A stretch of 64,000 bases of DNA, from the NCBI RefSeq assembly GCF_033807535.1, contig NZ_CP136856.1, positions 2,661,001 to 2,725,000 on the forward strand. The letters run 5' to 3'. Source of the stretch: Oceanisphaera sp. IT1-181. GTDB lineage: Bacteria > Pseudomonadota > Gammaproteobacteria > Enterobacterales > Aeromonadaceae. The translations under genes were made by a program, and so were the position numbers. The first letter of the stretch is position 1, and each line of letters starts with the position of its first letter. Of this stretch, positions 35,353-44,150 are shown in pieces. The notes beneath the pieces were generated by a model. It was not told the origin of the DNA. It did no database searches and saw only the letters and a program-made list of their open reading frames with translations.

Positions 35353-35372
35353 AAGCCGACTTAAGCCGGCTT
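35353..35372 (-). terminator. Hairpin upstream of rlmN
   Basis: AAGCCGGCTTAAGTCGGCTT on the minus strand is followed by TTTTATG. It would terminate minus-strand transcription entering from the ndk side, leaving rlmN to its own promoter. Confidence 0.65.
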
Positions 35373-35913
35373 CATAACACTGCTACAAGCTAGGGTCTGT
35401 TGACCTTGCGCGGTTAAGTTTTGTTCGAGTTAAATGCGTTTTATCACGGCGGGTGGGGGTGTAGCCTAGTCGTGCTAAGCAAACGCCCACTCAACAAAGA
35501 GCGAAGGGCAGCATTTGTGGCGCTCAAACACATCACATCCACAGTCACCTCGAGTCATCTCTTGTGCGGCTGTGGCCGGCACACGGCCGAAGTTGATGCC
35601 AAGCTTCCCCAGTTACTGCACTGTCTCCCTGTTTGGAATTCCACTCTCAAGCACAGCGTGAGTCTGACTGAGTATTAGGCTTCGCATTATTTGGCACCCT
35701 TACCGCCCTCACGCTGCCGACATAGGTTTGCTTGCGTTGTGTACTCCAAACTTCCTATGGCTTCCTTCAGACCCAGTCGTTGGCTCGGTGAGCGCTGACC
35801 GAAGCTCTGCTTCGCAGCAGTGCGAACGCCCTTGCCACTCGGATTCTCTTCCCTCAGTCGTGATGTGGATTTCTTTCAGTCCACTGGATTTGCCAGCTTT
35901 GCTGGGCAAACAA

Positions 35914-35935
35914 AAAAGGAGCCGAGGCTCCTTTT
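35914..35935 (-). terminator. ndk intrinsic terminator
   Basis: The stem AAAAGGAGCC/GGCTCCTTTT with a very short loop is followed by a T-run on the minus strand, about 30 bp after the ndk stop. Confidence 0.9.
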
Positions 35936-35966
35936 ATCTATCTGCTTACTTACAGCAAAATAGCGA

Positions 35967-36398
35967 TTAACGCGTGCGTGGGCACAGCTCAGCATCGCTG
36001 AAGAAGTACGCGATTTCACGGGCAGCAGAAGCAGGAGCATCTGAACCGTGAACGGCGTTTTCGTCAATGCTGTCAGCGTAATCGGCACGGATAGTACCGG
36101 CCAACGCGTCAGCTGGGTTAGTTGCACCCATGATTTCACGGTGACGCAGTACAGCGTTTTCGCCTTCCAGCACCTGAACCATAACAGGACCTGAAGTCAT
36201 GAAATCAACCAGTGCTTTAAAGAAAGGACGCTCGCTGTGCTCAGCGTAGAAACCTTCTGCTTTAGCGTTATCTAGGTGTACCATTTTTGCAGCTACGATC
36301 TTCAGACCCGCAGCTTCAAAGCGCTGATAGATAGCGCCAACTAAGTTTTTTGCTACTGCATCAGGCTTGATGATAGAAAAAGTGCGTTCGATAGCCAT
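35967..36398 (-). CDS. ndk: Nucleoside diphosphate kinase
   Basis: Ndk transfers the gamma-phosphate of ATP to other nucleoside diphosphates through a phosphohistidine. The 143-residue protein starts MAIERTFSIIKPDAVAKN. The catalytic histidine is in NAVHGSDAPASA (His117), the family signature. It is a separate unit with its own terminator, lying between iscX and rlmN. Confidence 0.97.
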   Translation of the reverse strand: MAIERTFSIIKPDAVAKNLVGAIYQRFEAAGLKIVAAKMVHLDNAKAEGFYAEHSERPFFKALVDFMTSGPVMVQVLEGENAVLRHREIMGATNPADALAGTIRADYADSIDENAVHGSDAPASAAREIAYFFSDAELCPRTR

Positions 36399-36532
36399 CT
36401 TGATTCCTTAATAGATTAACCCAAGGGTTTAGGTATGAAAACGGCGCAATTATACGTAAAAGCCGCCTCAGTTAACACTGCTTAGCGCTAATTTAATTTT
36501 TACGCCTGTCGTTTACCTAAATTTTATCCTAA

Positions 36533-36560
36533 AAAGCCACAGTTATAAAACTGTGGCTTT
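36533..36560 (-). terminator. isc operon terminator
   Basis: A perfect 12-bp stem AAAGCCACAGTT/AACTGTGGCTTT with a 4-nt loop lies about 80 bp after the iscX stop. The T-run beyond the stem is short. Confidence 0.8.
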
Positions 36561-36597
36561 AGATGTTGGTTAAAGAACAAGCTTGAGCGTTTTTCCA

Positions 36598-36624
36598 CCT
36601 CACGCTTTACTCTTCACCCCTCAC
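36598..36624 (-). repeat. Class A heptamer array after iscX
   Basis: On the minus strand units GTGAGGG, GTGAAGA, GTAAAGC and GTGAGG abut, starting 16 bp beyond the iscX stop codon and in the direction of the operon. Confidence 0.75.
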
Positions 36625-36639
36625 AGCTAACAGTAGCCG

Positions 36640-36840
36640 TTAATCAAATTCATCCATCCAGATCATGATCACGGCTTCTAAAATGCCCTCATTGGAGCGC
36701 TTAGGATCGTCATCAAAACCGTCTAACTCACAAATCCACTGATGCAAGTCAGTAAAGCGCACGGTTTTAGGATCCGTATCTGGATAAGCTTCTAATAAGT
36801 CGAGCGCGATTTCTCGACTGTCGGTCCATTTAAGGCTCAT
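36640..36840 (-). CDS. iscX: Fe-S assembly protein IscX
   Basis: IscX is a small acidic protein that binds iron and IscS and tunes cluster assembly. The 66 residues start MSLKWTDSREIALDLLEAYP and contain DLHQWICELDGF and ILEAVIMIWMDE, all typical of the family. It is the last gene of the isc operon, 13 bp after fdx. Confidence 0.95.
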   Translation of the reverse strand: MSLKWTDSREIALDLLEAYPDTDPKTVRFTDLHQWICELDGFDDDPKRSNEGILEAVIMIWMDEFD

Positions 36841-36853
36841 AGCTTTGCTCCGA

Positions 36854-37192
36854 TTATTGGCTCTCAGACACCATGTTGACGGTGTACTTAGGGATCTCTA
36901 TCACTAAGTCTTCGTCGATGATGCGGGTTTGGCAACCCAGACGTGACTCTGGCTCTAAGCCCCAGGCTTTATCCAACATGTCATCTTCTAACTCAGTGCT
37001 TTCATTCAGTGAATCAAAGCCTTCGCGCACAATAATATGACAGGTGGTACAAGCACAGACTTTTTCACAGGCATGTTCAATATCAATACCATTGCGCAGT
37101 GCCGCGTCCAATACCGTTTCACCGGGCAGGACTTCAACCTCGGCGCCCTCTGGGCACAGCTCGGCATGAGGCAAAAATACAATCTTGGCCAT
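36854..37192 (-). CDS. fdx: ISC-type [2Fe-2S] ferredoxin
   Basis: This ferredoxin supplies electrons during Fe-S cluster assembly. The cluster cysteines are visible in CEKVCACTTCHIIV with the distal one in RLGCQT (near residue 87). The 112 residues and the start MAKIVFLPHAELCPEGA match the ISC-associated, adrenodoxin-type group. The gene begins 2 bp after the hscA stop. Confidence 0.96.
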   Translation of the reverse strand: MAKIVFLPHAELCPEGAEVEVLPGETVLDAALRNGIDIEHACEKVCACTTCHIIVREGFDSLNESTELEDDMLDKAWGLEPESRLGCQTRIIDEDLVIEIPKYTVNMVSESQ

Positions 37193-37194
37193 AG

Positions 37195-39039
37195 TTACAC
37201 CTTATCTACTCGTTGTCCGGCCAAGGCCCGACGAATGGATGCATCCATGCGTCGGGCGGCAAAGTCAGCCGTTTGTTGGTCTGTTTTCTCGACGGCCCGC
37301 TTAATGGCCGCCAAATCGTCACCGCTGGCGGCTTGTGCAAGCAAGTCGACACTGGCCACAATGTTGGCCAGCTCTGATTCGCTCAGTAACGCAGCAGCGT
37401 CTGCGGCCAGCGCACTGTTAATATTTTCAATGACTCGTGCCGCTTCTACCTTTTGTTCGGCCAGCATGCGCGCATCTATGTCGCTTTGTGCATGCTCAAA
37501 AGAAGCGGTCAGCATTTGGCTAATCTCGGCTTCATCTAAACCATAAGAAGGCTTCACTTCAATAGCCGCCTGCACGTTTGATGATTTCTCCATGGCACTG
37601 ACCGACAACAGACCGTCGGCATCCACCTGAAAGGTCACTTTAATGTGCGCCGCACCAGCAGCCATCGGCGGAATATTGGTCAAGTTAAAGCGGGCCAAAG
37701 AGCGACAATCGGCGACCAGCTCGCGCTCGCCTTGGACCACGTGAATGGCCATCGCCGTTTGCCCGTCTTTAAAGGTGGTAAATTCCTGCGCACGCGCCAC
37801 AGGGATAGTGGTGTTACGTGGGATCACCTTTTCGACCAAACCGCCCATAGTTTCAAGACCCAATGACAGCGGGATCACATCCAGCAATAGCATATCGCTA
37901 TCGGGCTTATTGCCAATCAGCACATCCGCCTGAATGGCCGCACCTATGGCAACTACTTTGTCCGGATCCAAACTGGTTAACGGCTCGGTGGCAAAAAACT
38001 CACCCACACGAGTGCGTACTAAGGGCACCCGAGTAGAACCACCCACCATCACCACTTCTTGGACTTCAGCAGCCGTGACGCCCGCATCTTTTAAGGCGCG
38101 GCGACAAGCCATCAGGGTTTTATTAACCCAAGGTAAAATTAGCGCGTCAAACTCATCACGGCTTAAGCTGCCCTGCCAACCTTGCCAACTAACTTGGACT
38201 GAATCTTGATCCGTCAGGCTTTGCTTGGCGGCACAGGCCACATCCAGCAAATTACGCTGCTGGCTGGGGCTAAGCTCGGTGAGATTAGCTTGCTGTTGGA
38301 TCCAATCAGCCAACATATGATCAAAGTCATCGCCGCCCAGAGCGGAATCGCCACCGGTAGCCAACACTTCAAATACGCCGCGATGCAGTCGTAAAATTGA
38401 AATATCGAAGGTGCCACCACCTAAGTCGAACACCGCAATCACGCCCTCTTGACCGGAGTCCAGGCCATAAGCAATGGCGGCTGCGGTCGGCTCGTTAAGC
38501 AGGCGCAATACCTGTAAGCCCGCTAATTGCGCCGCATCTTTGGTGCCTTGGCGCTGGGCATCATCAAAATAAGCGGGCACGGTAATAACCGCACCTTGCA
38601 CTGGATTGCCAAGGCTTGCCTCGGCACGCGCCGCCAGCACTTTGAGGATTTCCGCCGACACTTGTACCGGGTTAACCGGACCTTGTGGCGTATCTAGGCT
38701 GATTAAGCCGTTATTATTTTCATTAAACACATAAGGTAAGCGATGGCGTGGAATATCAGCCAAGGCTTTGCCCAGTAAGCGTTTAACGGAGGAAATAGTA
38801 TATTGAGGATCTTGGTCGGCTTCGCGCTTGGCGTCAAAACCCACCCGCAAGGCTTGCGGGCCGTAGTGCACCACAGAGGGCAGCAAGTCGCGTTCTTGTT
38901 CATCAACCAGAGTTTCGGGCACGCCGCTGCGTACCACGGCCACTAAGGAGTTAGTGGTGCCCAAGTCAATGCCTACGGCCCACTTGTGCTCATGCGGTGC
39001 CGCGCTTTGACCCGGCTCAGAAATTTGTAGTAATGCCAT
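37195..39039 (-). CDS. hscA: Fe-S protein assembly chaperone HscA
   Basis: HscA is the specialised Hsp70 that releases clusters from IscU. The 614 residues have an ATPase domain (VGIDLGTTNSLVAVV near residue 23, and FDLGGGTFDISIL) and a substrate-binding domain from about residue 390. It is shorter than DnaK and has no Gly/Met-rich tail, as expected of HscA. It starts 5 bp after the hscB stop. A long antisense open frame at 37037-37546 is a shadow. Confidence 0.97.
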   Translation of the reverse strand: MALLQISEPGQSAAPHEHKWAVGIDLGTTNSLVAVVRSGVPETLVDEQERDLLPSVVHYGPQALRVGFDAKREADQDPQYTISSVKRLLGKALADIPRHRLPYVFNENNNGLISLDTPQGPVNPVQVSAEILKVLAARAEASLGNPVQGAVITVPAYFDDAQRQGTKDAAQLAGLQVLRLLNEPTAAAIAYGLDSGQEGVIAVFDLGGGTFDISILRLHRGVFEVLATGGDSALGGDDFDHMLADWIQQQANLTELSPSQQRNLLDVACAAKQSLTDQDSVQVSWQGWQGSLSRDEFDALILPWVNKTLMACRRALKDAGVTAAEVQEVVMVGGSTRVPLVRTRVGEFFATEPLTSLDPDKVVAIGAAIQADVLIGNKPDSDMLLLDVIPLSLGLETMGGLVEKVIPRNTTIPVARAQEFTTFKDGQTAMAIHVVQGERELVADCRSLARFNLTNIPPMAAGAAHIKVTFQVDADGLLSVSAMEKSSNVQAAIEVKPSYGLDEAEISQMLTASFEHAQSDIDARMLAEQKVEAARVIENINSALAADAAALLSESELANIVASVDLLAQAASGDDLAAIKRAVEKTDQQTADFAARRMDASIRRALAGQRVDKV

Positions 39040-39044
39040 TAGGG

Positions 39045-39563
39045 TTAGAAGTCCTGCTGCGCATCTTCCAAACGTTCGAGTTCGGCATGCAGCTTAGTCA
39101 TGAATTTAAGTTTACGTACCGTATCGGCGGCGGCTTGCCAGTCGGCAATCGCCAGTTGCTGAGCAAGCTGGGCATAATAATCGCTCGTCGCCTGCTGCAA
39201 CTCTTGTTCAAAGGCCATAATGGCGGCAAATACGTCGGTTGCTTCACCCAGCTCTTCGAGCTGCTCACGCCATTCCATCTGCTGCATTAAAAACAGCGGA
39301 TCTTTGAGCGTTTGCTGCTCCGCATTGAGCGCAACGCCCTGCAAAGACAACAAATATTCGGCGCGATTTAGGGGCTGTTTAAGCGTGGTGTAAGCATCGT
39401 TAATATAGGCGGCACGTTGTACCGCCTGCAGACGCTCTCGCTCAGGGTGTGCGGCAAACTTATCGGGGTGAAACTGCATTTGCAGCCCACGATAAATCTC
39501 GGCTAGCGCTTGGCTGTCTTGCTCAAACTGTACGCTTAAGCCAAATAGCTCAAAGTAGTTCAT
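39045..39563 (-). CDS. hscB: Co-chaperone HscB
   Basis: HscB is the J-domain partner that brings IscU to HscA. The 172-residue protein starts MNYFELFGLSVQFEQD. The J domain contains QFHPDKFAAHPE with the HPD motif. The C-terminal three-helix part is the IscU-binding region. The frame is open to 39608, but the 15 upstream residues do not fit the family, so the ATG at 39563 is preferred. Confidence 0.96.
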   Translation of the reverse strand: MNYFELFGLSVQFEQDSQALAEIYRGLQMQFHPDKFAAHPERERLQAVQRAAYINDAYTTLKQPLNRAEYLLSLQGVALNAEQQTLKDPLFLMQQMEWREQLEELGEATDVFAAIMAFEQELQQATSDYYAQLAQQLAIADWQAAADTVRKLKFMTKLHAELERLEDAQQDF

Positions 39564-39632
39564 GGTTTGTGCCGTTGTACCCAAGCCTATTGTACCGAGT
39601 GCTGTCATGCCAAGTCCTATTATACCAAATGC

Positions 39633-39956
39633 TTAAACGTTAAAGCTTTCGCCGCAACCGCATTCGCCATCAGTATTAGGGTTGATGAATTTAAAGCCTT
39701 CATTCAAGCCTTCTTTGGCGAAGTCGAGTTGGGTACCGTCGAGATACACCAAGCTTTTGCTATCGACGATCACTTTAACATCGCCATGCTCGAACACTTG
39801 ATCGCCTTCAGACAGTTCATCGACGAATTCCAGCACATAGGCCAGGCCCGAGCAGCCAGAGGTTTTCACCCCTAAGCGTAAGCCTAAGCCTTTGCCTCTG
39901 TTATTCAAGAAAGTCTGCACGCGGTGTGCCGCTGCATCGGTAATGGTGATCGCCAT
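39633..39956 (-). CDS. iscA: Iron-sulfur cluster assembly protein IscA
   Basis: IscA is an A-type carrier that binds iron or [4Fe-4S] clusters and passes them to targets. The three conserved cysteines are visible in TSGCSGLAYVLEF (Cys35) and GECGCGESF (Cys99 and Cys101). The length of 107 residues is standard. It lies between iscU and hscB in the expected order. Confidence 0.97.
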   Translation of the reverse strand: MAITITDAAAHRVQTFLNNRGKGLGLRLGVKTSGCSGLAYVLEFVDELSEGDQVFEHGDVKVIVDSKSLVYLDGTQLDFAKEGLNEGFKFINPNTDGECGCGESFNV

Positions 39957-39967
39957 GGTGTCTCCGT

Positions 39968-40354
39968 TTACGCTAAGTTTTTCTTCTTCTTATAATCTTC
40001 GATGGCTGCCTTAATGGCATCCTCTGCCAAAATAGAGCAGTGGATTTTTACCGGCGGCAAGGCCAGTTCTTCGGCGATATCGGTATTTTTGATGGTGCCT
40101 GCTTCTTCTATGCTCTTACCTTTCACCCATTCGGTGATCAAAGAGCTTGAAGCAATGGCCGAGCCGCAACCGTAGGTTTTGAACTTGGCGTCTTCAATAA
40201 TACCCGCATCGTTGATTTTAAGCTGCAGCTTCATTACGTCGCCACAGGCCGGTGCGCCTACCATGCCAGTGGCAATGGTGGGGTCGTTTTTGTCAAAACC
40301 GCCGACGTTACGGGGGTTTTCATAGTGATCTATTACTTTTTCGCTGTAAGCCAT
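39968..40354 (-). CDS. iscU: Fe-S cluster scaffold IscU
   Basis: IscU is the scaffold on which IscS and ferredoxin build [2Fe-2S] clusters. The ligand residues are visible: Cys37 in GAPACGDVM, Cys63 in TYGCGSAIASSS, and Cys106 in KIHCSILAEDAI, with the LPPVK motif for HscA (residues 99-103) just before the last. The ATG at 40354 has GAGGAT upstream; an in-frame start at 40372 is less likely. The protein has 128 residues. Confidence 0.97.
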   Translation of the reverse strand: MAYSEKVIDHYENPRNVGGFDKNDPTIATGMVGAPACGDVMKLQLKINDAGIIEDAKFKTYGCGSAIASSSLITEWVKGKSIEEAGTIKNTDIAEELALPPVKIHCSILAEDAIKAAIEDYKKKKNLA

Positions 40355-40404
40355 GATTTTATCCTCACCCAATGCTTAATGGTTAGACACCCAGGGTTTA
40401 AACC

Positions 40405-41619
40405 TTAGTGGTGTGCCCATTCAACTTGATCCAAATCTATTCCGTCTTTAAACATTTCCCACAATGGAGACATGTCACGCAGGCGGCCAATAGCTTCATT
40501 CACCAGTGTAATGGCGTAGTCAATCTGCGCTTCGGTAGTAAAACGGCCGATACTAAAGCGAATTGAGCTGTGCGCTAATTCGTCGTTTAGACCCAAAGCA
40601 CGCAACACATACGAAGGCTCAAGGCTGGCTGAGGTACAAGCCGAACCAGACGATACGGCTAAGTCTTTCAACGCCATGATCAGTGATTCACCTTCAACGT
40701 ACGCGAAGCTAATATTCAGGATGCCCGGCACTTTTTGCTCAGCATGGCCATTAACGTAGACTTCTTCGATGTCTTTTAAGCCGTTATATAGGCGCTGTCG
40801 TAAGGCTAAGATTCGCTCGCCTTCACTGTGCATTTCTTCTTTAGCAATGCGCAGTGCTTCACCCATGCCCACAATTTGGTGTGTGGCCAAGGTGCCAGAG
40901 CGCATGCCGCGTTCGTGACCGCCACCGTGCATCTGTGCTTCTAAGCGCACGCGGGGCTTGCGAGAAACATACAGCGCGCCTATGCCTTTAGGACCATAAA
41001 TTTTATGAGCAGAAATCGATAACAAGTCGATATTCATGTCATTCACGTCGACGTCAATTTTACCGACGCTTTGTGCAGCATCCACGTGGAACATGATTTT
41101 GCGGCTGCGGCATAATTCACCAATCGCCTTCACATCCTGAATAACACCCGTTTCGTTATTCACGTGCATGATGCTCACCAAGATGGTGTCATCACGCATG
41201 GCGTTTTCGATTTGCTCGAGCGTAAACAGACCGCTTGACTGAGGCTCTAAATAGGTAACCTCATAACCTTCACGCTCTAACTGACGGCAAGGGTCTAACA
41301 CCGCTTTATGCTCGGTTTTAGAGGTAATAATGTGCTTACCTTTTTTACCGTAGAAGTTAGCAATACCTTTGATGGCCAAGTTATCAGACTCAGTGGCGCC
41401 AGAGGTAAAGACAATCTCGCGCGGGTCTGCATTGATCAAGTCGGCAATTTGATTACGGGCGATATCAACCCGCTCTTCTGCCTGCCAACCGAAACGGTGC
41501 GAGCGAGAAGCGGGGTTACCAAAAATGCCATCAGGGGTGAGGCATTCCATCATCTGTTCGGCAACGCGTGGGTCTACCGGGCAGGTAGCCGCATAGTCGA
41601 GGTAAATGGGCAGTTTCAT
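40405..41619 (-). CDS. iscS: Cysteine desulfurase IscS
   Basis: IscS takes sulfur from cysteine with pyridoxal phosphate and hands it to IscU and to tRNA thiolation. The PLP lysine is in SAHKIYGPKGIGALY (Lys206). The mobile-loop cysteine is in SSGSACTSASLEPSYVLRALG (Cys328). The length of 404 residues and the N-terminus MKLPIYLDYAATCPVD match the E. coli protein. It is the second gene of the operon, after iscR. Confidence 0.98.
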   Translation of the reverse strand: MKLPIYLDYAATCPVDPRVAEQMMECLTPDGIFGNPASRSHRFGWQAEERVDIARNQIADLINADPREIVFTSGATESDNLAIKGIANFYGKKGKHIITSKTEHKAVLDPCRQLEREGYEVTYLEPQSSGLFTLEQIENAMRDDTILVSIMHVNNETGVIQDVKAIGELCRSRKIMFHVDAAQSVGKIDVDVNDMNIDLLSISAHKIYGPKGIGALYVSRKPRVRLEAQMHGGGHERGMRSGTLATHQIVGMGEALRIAKEEMHSEGERILALRQRLYNGLKDIEEVYVNGHAEQKVPGILNISFAYVEGESLIMALKDLAVSSGSACTSASLEPSYVLRALGLNDELAHSSIRFSIGRFTTEAQIDYAITLVNEAIGRLRDMSPLWEMFKDGIDLDQVEWAHH

Positions 41620-41705
41620 TATATTCTCCGTTACAGCGCTGCTTGTTCGGCAGTCTTGGCATCGACATTTAACATTTAAGTTAGGCTCAATTGCTGTGGT
41701 ACTGG

Positions 41706-42164
41706 TTAATCCAGAGTCAACAGGCTTAAGGTATTATTTTGCTGTTCAGGCACGCGCCTTTTGGCTTGCTGGTTTACCAGCTCGGCTAAGCTAATGCCTT
41801 CTAAAAAATCGCTAATGCGGTCACTTAAGGCGCACCATAAGGTGTGCGTCAGGCACTGACTGCCGTTATGGCAATCGCCCTTACCTTGGCATTTGGTGGC
41901 GTCTACGGATTCGTCGACTGCCACTATAATGGCGCCCACCGAAATAGACGCCTTAGCCATGCCCAGCAAATAACCGCCACCGGGGCCGCGCACACTGCTC
42001 ACTAAGCCATGTTTGCGCAGTCGGGCAAATAATTGCTCAAGGTAAGACAAAGATATTCCCTGACGCTCAGAGATATGGGCCAGTGATACAGGTCCTGCAT
42101 CACCGTGCAAGGCTACATCCAACATGGCTGTTACTGCATAACGCCCTTTTGATGTTAGTCTCAT
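41706..42164 (-). CDS. iscR: Fe-S cluster-sensing regulator IscR
   Basis: IscR is an Rrf2-family regulator that represses the isc operon when it carries a [2Fe-2S] cluster. The winged helix is at residues 1-80 (RYAVTAMLDVALHG, ISLSYLEQLFARLRKHGLV). The three cluster cysteines sit in KCQGKGDCHNGSQCLTHTLW (Cys92, Cys98, Cys104), with the usual His107. The 152 residues are normal. A matching operator lies just upstream at 42202-42226, predicting autoregulation. Confidence 0.97.
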   Translation of the reverse strand: MRLTSKGRYAVTAMLDVALHGDAGPVSLAHISERQGISLSYLEQLFARLRKHGLVSSVRGPGGGYLLGMAKASISVGAIIVAVDESVDATKCQGKGDCHNGSQCLTHTLWCALSDRISDFLEGISLAELVNQQAKRRVPEQQNNTLSLLTLD

Positions 42165-42201
42165 CTCGTTCCACCCTTTCTAAATATAGCGTCAGGTTGC
42201 C

Positions 42202-42226
42202 ATACCCGAGTAAATCAGTCAAGTAT
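42202..42226 (-). promoter_or_regulatory. Type 1 IscR binding site and isc promoter
   Basis: On the minus strand the 25-bp site has half-sites ATACTTGACT and ACTCGGGTAT separated by GATTT, close to the E. coli iscR operator and the published type 1 consensus. TTGACT inside it would serve as the -35 box. A second half-site-like sequence, TTTTAGTCGGGTTAAT, lies just upstream (about 42224-42239), so two sites may be present as in E. coli. Confidence 0.85.
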
Positions 42227-42243
42227 TAACCCGACTAAAACAC

Positions 42244-42990
42244 TCAGCTATTATCGTCGGATAGACGCTCATTTCTGTGTATTGTTTTTTGCACTGAAGT
42301 GAGGATGCCACGCAAGATGTTCAGCTCTTGCTCTTCAGGTCGAGCACGGTTAAAGATGCGACGTAACTTGGTCATCACCTGGCCTGGATGCGCCTTAATG
42401 ATGAAGCCAGTTTCCAGCAAGGTTTCTTCTAAATGCTGGTAGAAACGCTCTAAGTCAGCCGACAACGGATAGCCAGACTCGGGCTCGGCGTTAGCTTGCT
42501 CTGCAGCCAACCAAGCCATGCGCACTTCATAACTGAGTGTTTGTACGGCCATGGCTAAGTTCAAAGAGCTGTAATCCGGATTGGCCGGAATGGCCACGTG
42601 AAACTGGCATAAATGCAGTTCGTCATTGCTTAAACCGGTGCGCTCGCGGCCAAAGACCAAGGCCACCTTGTGCTGTGGCGCTTCGCGCAGCGCTTTTTCG
42701 CCGGCCTCTCGCGCGTCCAGCATTGGCCAAGATAAGGTGCGCGAGCGCGCACTCGTACCAATCACCAGCCCGCAGTCGGCGACCGCTTCAGCTAATGTGC
42801 TTACCACGCGCGCATTTCCCAGCACGTCGTGGGCACCGGCCGACAGCGCTATGGCTTGATCGTCGATAGGATTGACCGGATCCACCAGCCAGAGCTCAGT
42901 GAGACCCATGGTTTTCATGGCGCGGGCGGCGGAGCCGATATTTCCAGTGTGTGAGGTGTTAACCAACACGATGCGTATTTGCTCAAGCAT
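42244..42990 (-). CDS. trmJ: tRNA (cytidine/uridine-32-2'-O)-methyltransferase TrmJ
   Basis: TrmJ methylates the ribose of residue 32 in several tRNAs. It is a SPOUT-family enzyme: the N-terminal domain holds IVLVNTSHTGNIGSAARAMKTMG, and the knot region holds ALVFGRERTGLSNDEL and IPANPDYSSLNLAMAVQ. The C-terminal helical extension is typical of TrmJ. The preferred ATG at 42990 gives 248 residues; a TTG at 43005 is also in frame. It lies just before iscR on the same strand, with the isc promoter between. Confidence 0.93.
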   Translation of the reverse strand: MLEQIRIVLVNTSHTGNIGSAARAMKTMGLTELWLVDPVNPIDDQAIALSAGAHDVLGNARVVSTLAEAVADCGLVIGTSARSRTLSWPMLDAREAGEKALREAPQHKVALVFGRERTGLSNDELHLCQFHVAIPANPDYSSLNLAMAVQTLSYEVRMAWLAAEQANAEPESGYPLSADLERFYQHLEETLLETGFIIKAHPGQVMTKLRRIFNRARPEEQELNILRGILTSVQKTIHRNERLSDDNS

Positions 42991-43098
42991 AGCTAGCAAG
43001 TCCAAGGGTGCTTAAGGCAAAAGATTCTAGCACAGTCGCAGCCAGCTGTAAGCGTCTAGCCGACCAAGACATATCAAGAGCAAAAAATGCACAACAAA

Positions 43099-43128
43099 AA
43101 AGCCAAATGCGGTGACACACTTGGCTTT
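43099..43128 (-). terminator. Probable nlpI terminator
   Basis: AAAGCCAA and TTGGCTTT form an 8-bp stem with a long loop, followed by a T-run on the minus strand after the nlpI stop. Confidence 0.65.
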
Positions 43129-43160
43129 AAAGAGTTCAGTAATAGGCTTTGAGCTGTGGC

Positions 43161-44036
43161 TTAACGAGTAGGATTAGCAGCTTCAGCGGCTAAGTCTAAC
43201 TCCAATAACGAATATCTGTGTTCAACAAAATCATACACGTTAGTAGCAATGGCCAGCTTGAAATAGACTTCGGCCTGTTGCGGCTCACCGTTATGCTGAG
43301 CTCGCTTGGCTAAGTAAAAATAGGCTTCACATAAGCGCTCGGCTAACTCTTGATTATCCACGCTTTCTTCAGCAATGCGGTTAAGTAACTGCTCTTCATC
43401 CACAGTGCCCAAATAGACATTCACAATGTCCCACGCCCATTCATCACTCCCATATTGCACTTGATGGTTTTTGAGTGACAGGAGTGCCGACTTAGGGTCT
43501 ATTTTTTCCAGTGCCAGATACCACAACAACAGGCGGTACGGATCTGTGGGCTCTTCATCGAGAAACACCTTCAGATCCCGCGCCGCTAATGCTGGGCGTC
43601 CACCGTAATACAACGCTATGCCGCGGTTTAAGTTGGCATAGGTATAGTCGGGTGCCAGCTCCAGCGCCGAGTCAAAAGACTCATACGCTTCGTCAAAGTC
43701 CTGATTCTGCGTTAAATAAACGCCGTTAAGATTATAGGCATCAGCAAAGTCCGGTCGCTCGCGCAGGGCGCGATTGAAGTCGAGCCGCGCCATGGCACGT
43801 AAGCCTACGCGATCGAAAATGACGCCGCGCTGAAAAAACAATTCAGCACGCTGCTGTGGCGTTAAGCCAGGCGAATTAAGCATTTGCCCCAAACGGGCAA
43901 TTCCCAGCTCACTCTCGTATGAAACCTGCATCGGTATGGGCAGCACCAGCGTCGGAGTGACCGTCTGGGAAGCGCTGCAACCAAGCAATAAGCAACTTAC
44001 CAATACTAAAGGGCCGAGCAATAATCTATGGTTCAA
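43161..44036 (-). CDS. nlpI: Lipoprotein NlpI
   Basis: NlpI is an outer-membrane lipoprotein with TPR repeats. In E. coli it acts as an adaptor that brings peptidoglycan endopeptidases such as MepS to the protease Prc. The signal peptide ends in LLLGCSA (Cys near residue 20). TPR motifs occupy about residues 60-160 (ADAYNLNGVYLTQNQDFDEAYESFDSALEL). The length of 291 residues is typical. In E. coli the gene sits beside pnp; here it lies between secF and trmJ. Confidence 0.9.
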   Translation of the reverse strand: MNHRLLLGPLVLVSCLLLGCSASQTVTPTLVLPIPMQVSYESELGIARLGQMLNSPGLTPQQRAELFFQRGVIFDRVGLRAMARLDFNRALRERPDFADAYNLNGVYLTQNQDFDEAYESFDSALELAPDYTYANLNRGIALYYGGRPALAARDLKVFLDEEPTDPYRLLLWYLALEKIDPKSALLSLKNHQVQYGSDEWAWDIVNVYLGTVDEEQLLNRIAEESVDNQELAERLCEAYFYLAKRAQHNGEPQQAEVYFKLAIATNVYDFVEHRYSLLELDLAAEAANPTR

Positions 44037-44116
44037 GACGGCTCCGAACTTGTCTCATTATGAACTCATGTTATGCAGCTAAACGACATTTGTCATGTAG
44101 CAAATGCATTTCACAA

Positions 44117-44141
44117 TAAAAAGGGCCCTTATGGGCCCTTA
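44117..44141 (-). terminator. secDF operon terminator
   Basis: The stem AAGGGCCC/GGGCCCTT with a 4-nt loop is followed by TTTTT on the minus strand, just after the secF stop. Confidence 0.88.
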
Positions 44142-44150
44142 GTAAAAACG

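Larger units (their letters stand above)
35206..35966. other. 761-bp gap between ndk and rlmN, possible insertion
   Basis: The gap has a hairpin near each end (35353-35372 and 35914-35935). Between them lie about 540 bp whose composition and stray short frames look like a degraded mobile or repetitive element. A short dyad GGTC-tgtt-GACC occurs near 35394. No frame has gene-like features; the 66-codon minus-strand frame at 35709-35909 looks like translated repeat DNA. I cannot identify the source. Confidence 0.4.

Noticed and set aside
35709..35909. 66-codon minus-strand frame as a gene
   Set aside because: It has no ribosome site I can support, odd composition, and lies in the degraded block. 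It reads like translated repeat DNA.
37037..37546. 169-codon plus-strand frame opposite fdx and hscA
   Set aside because: Ala/Ser-rich shadow frame antisense to two certain genes.
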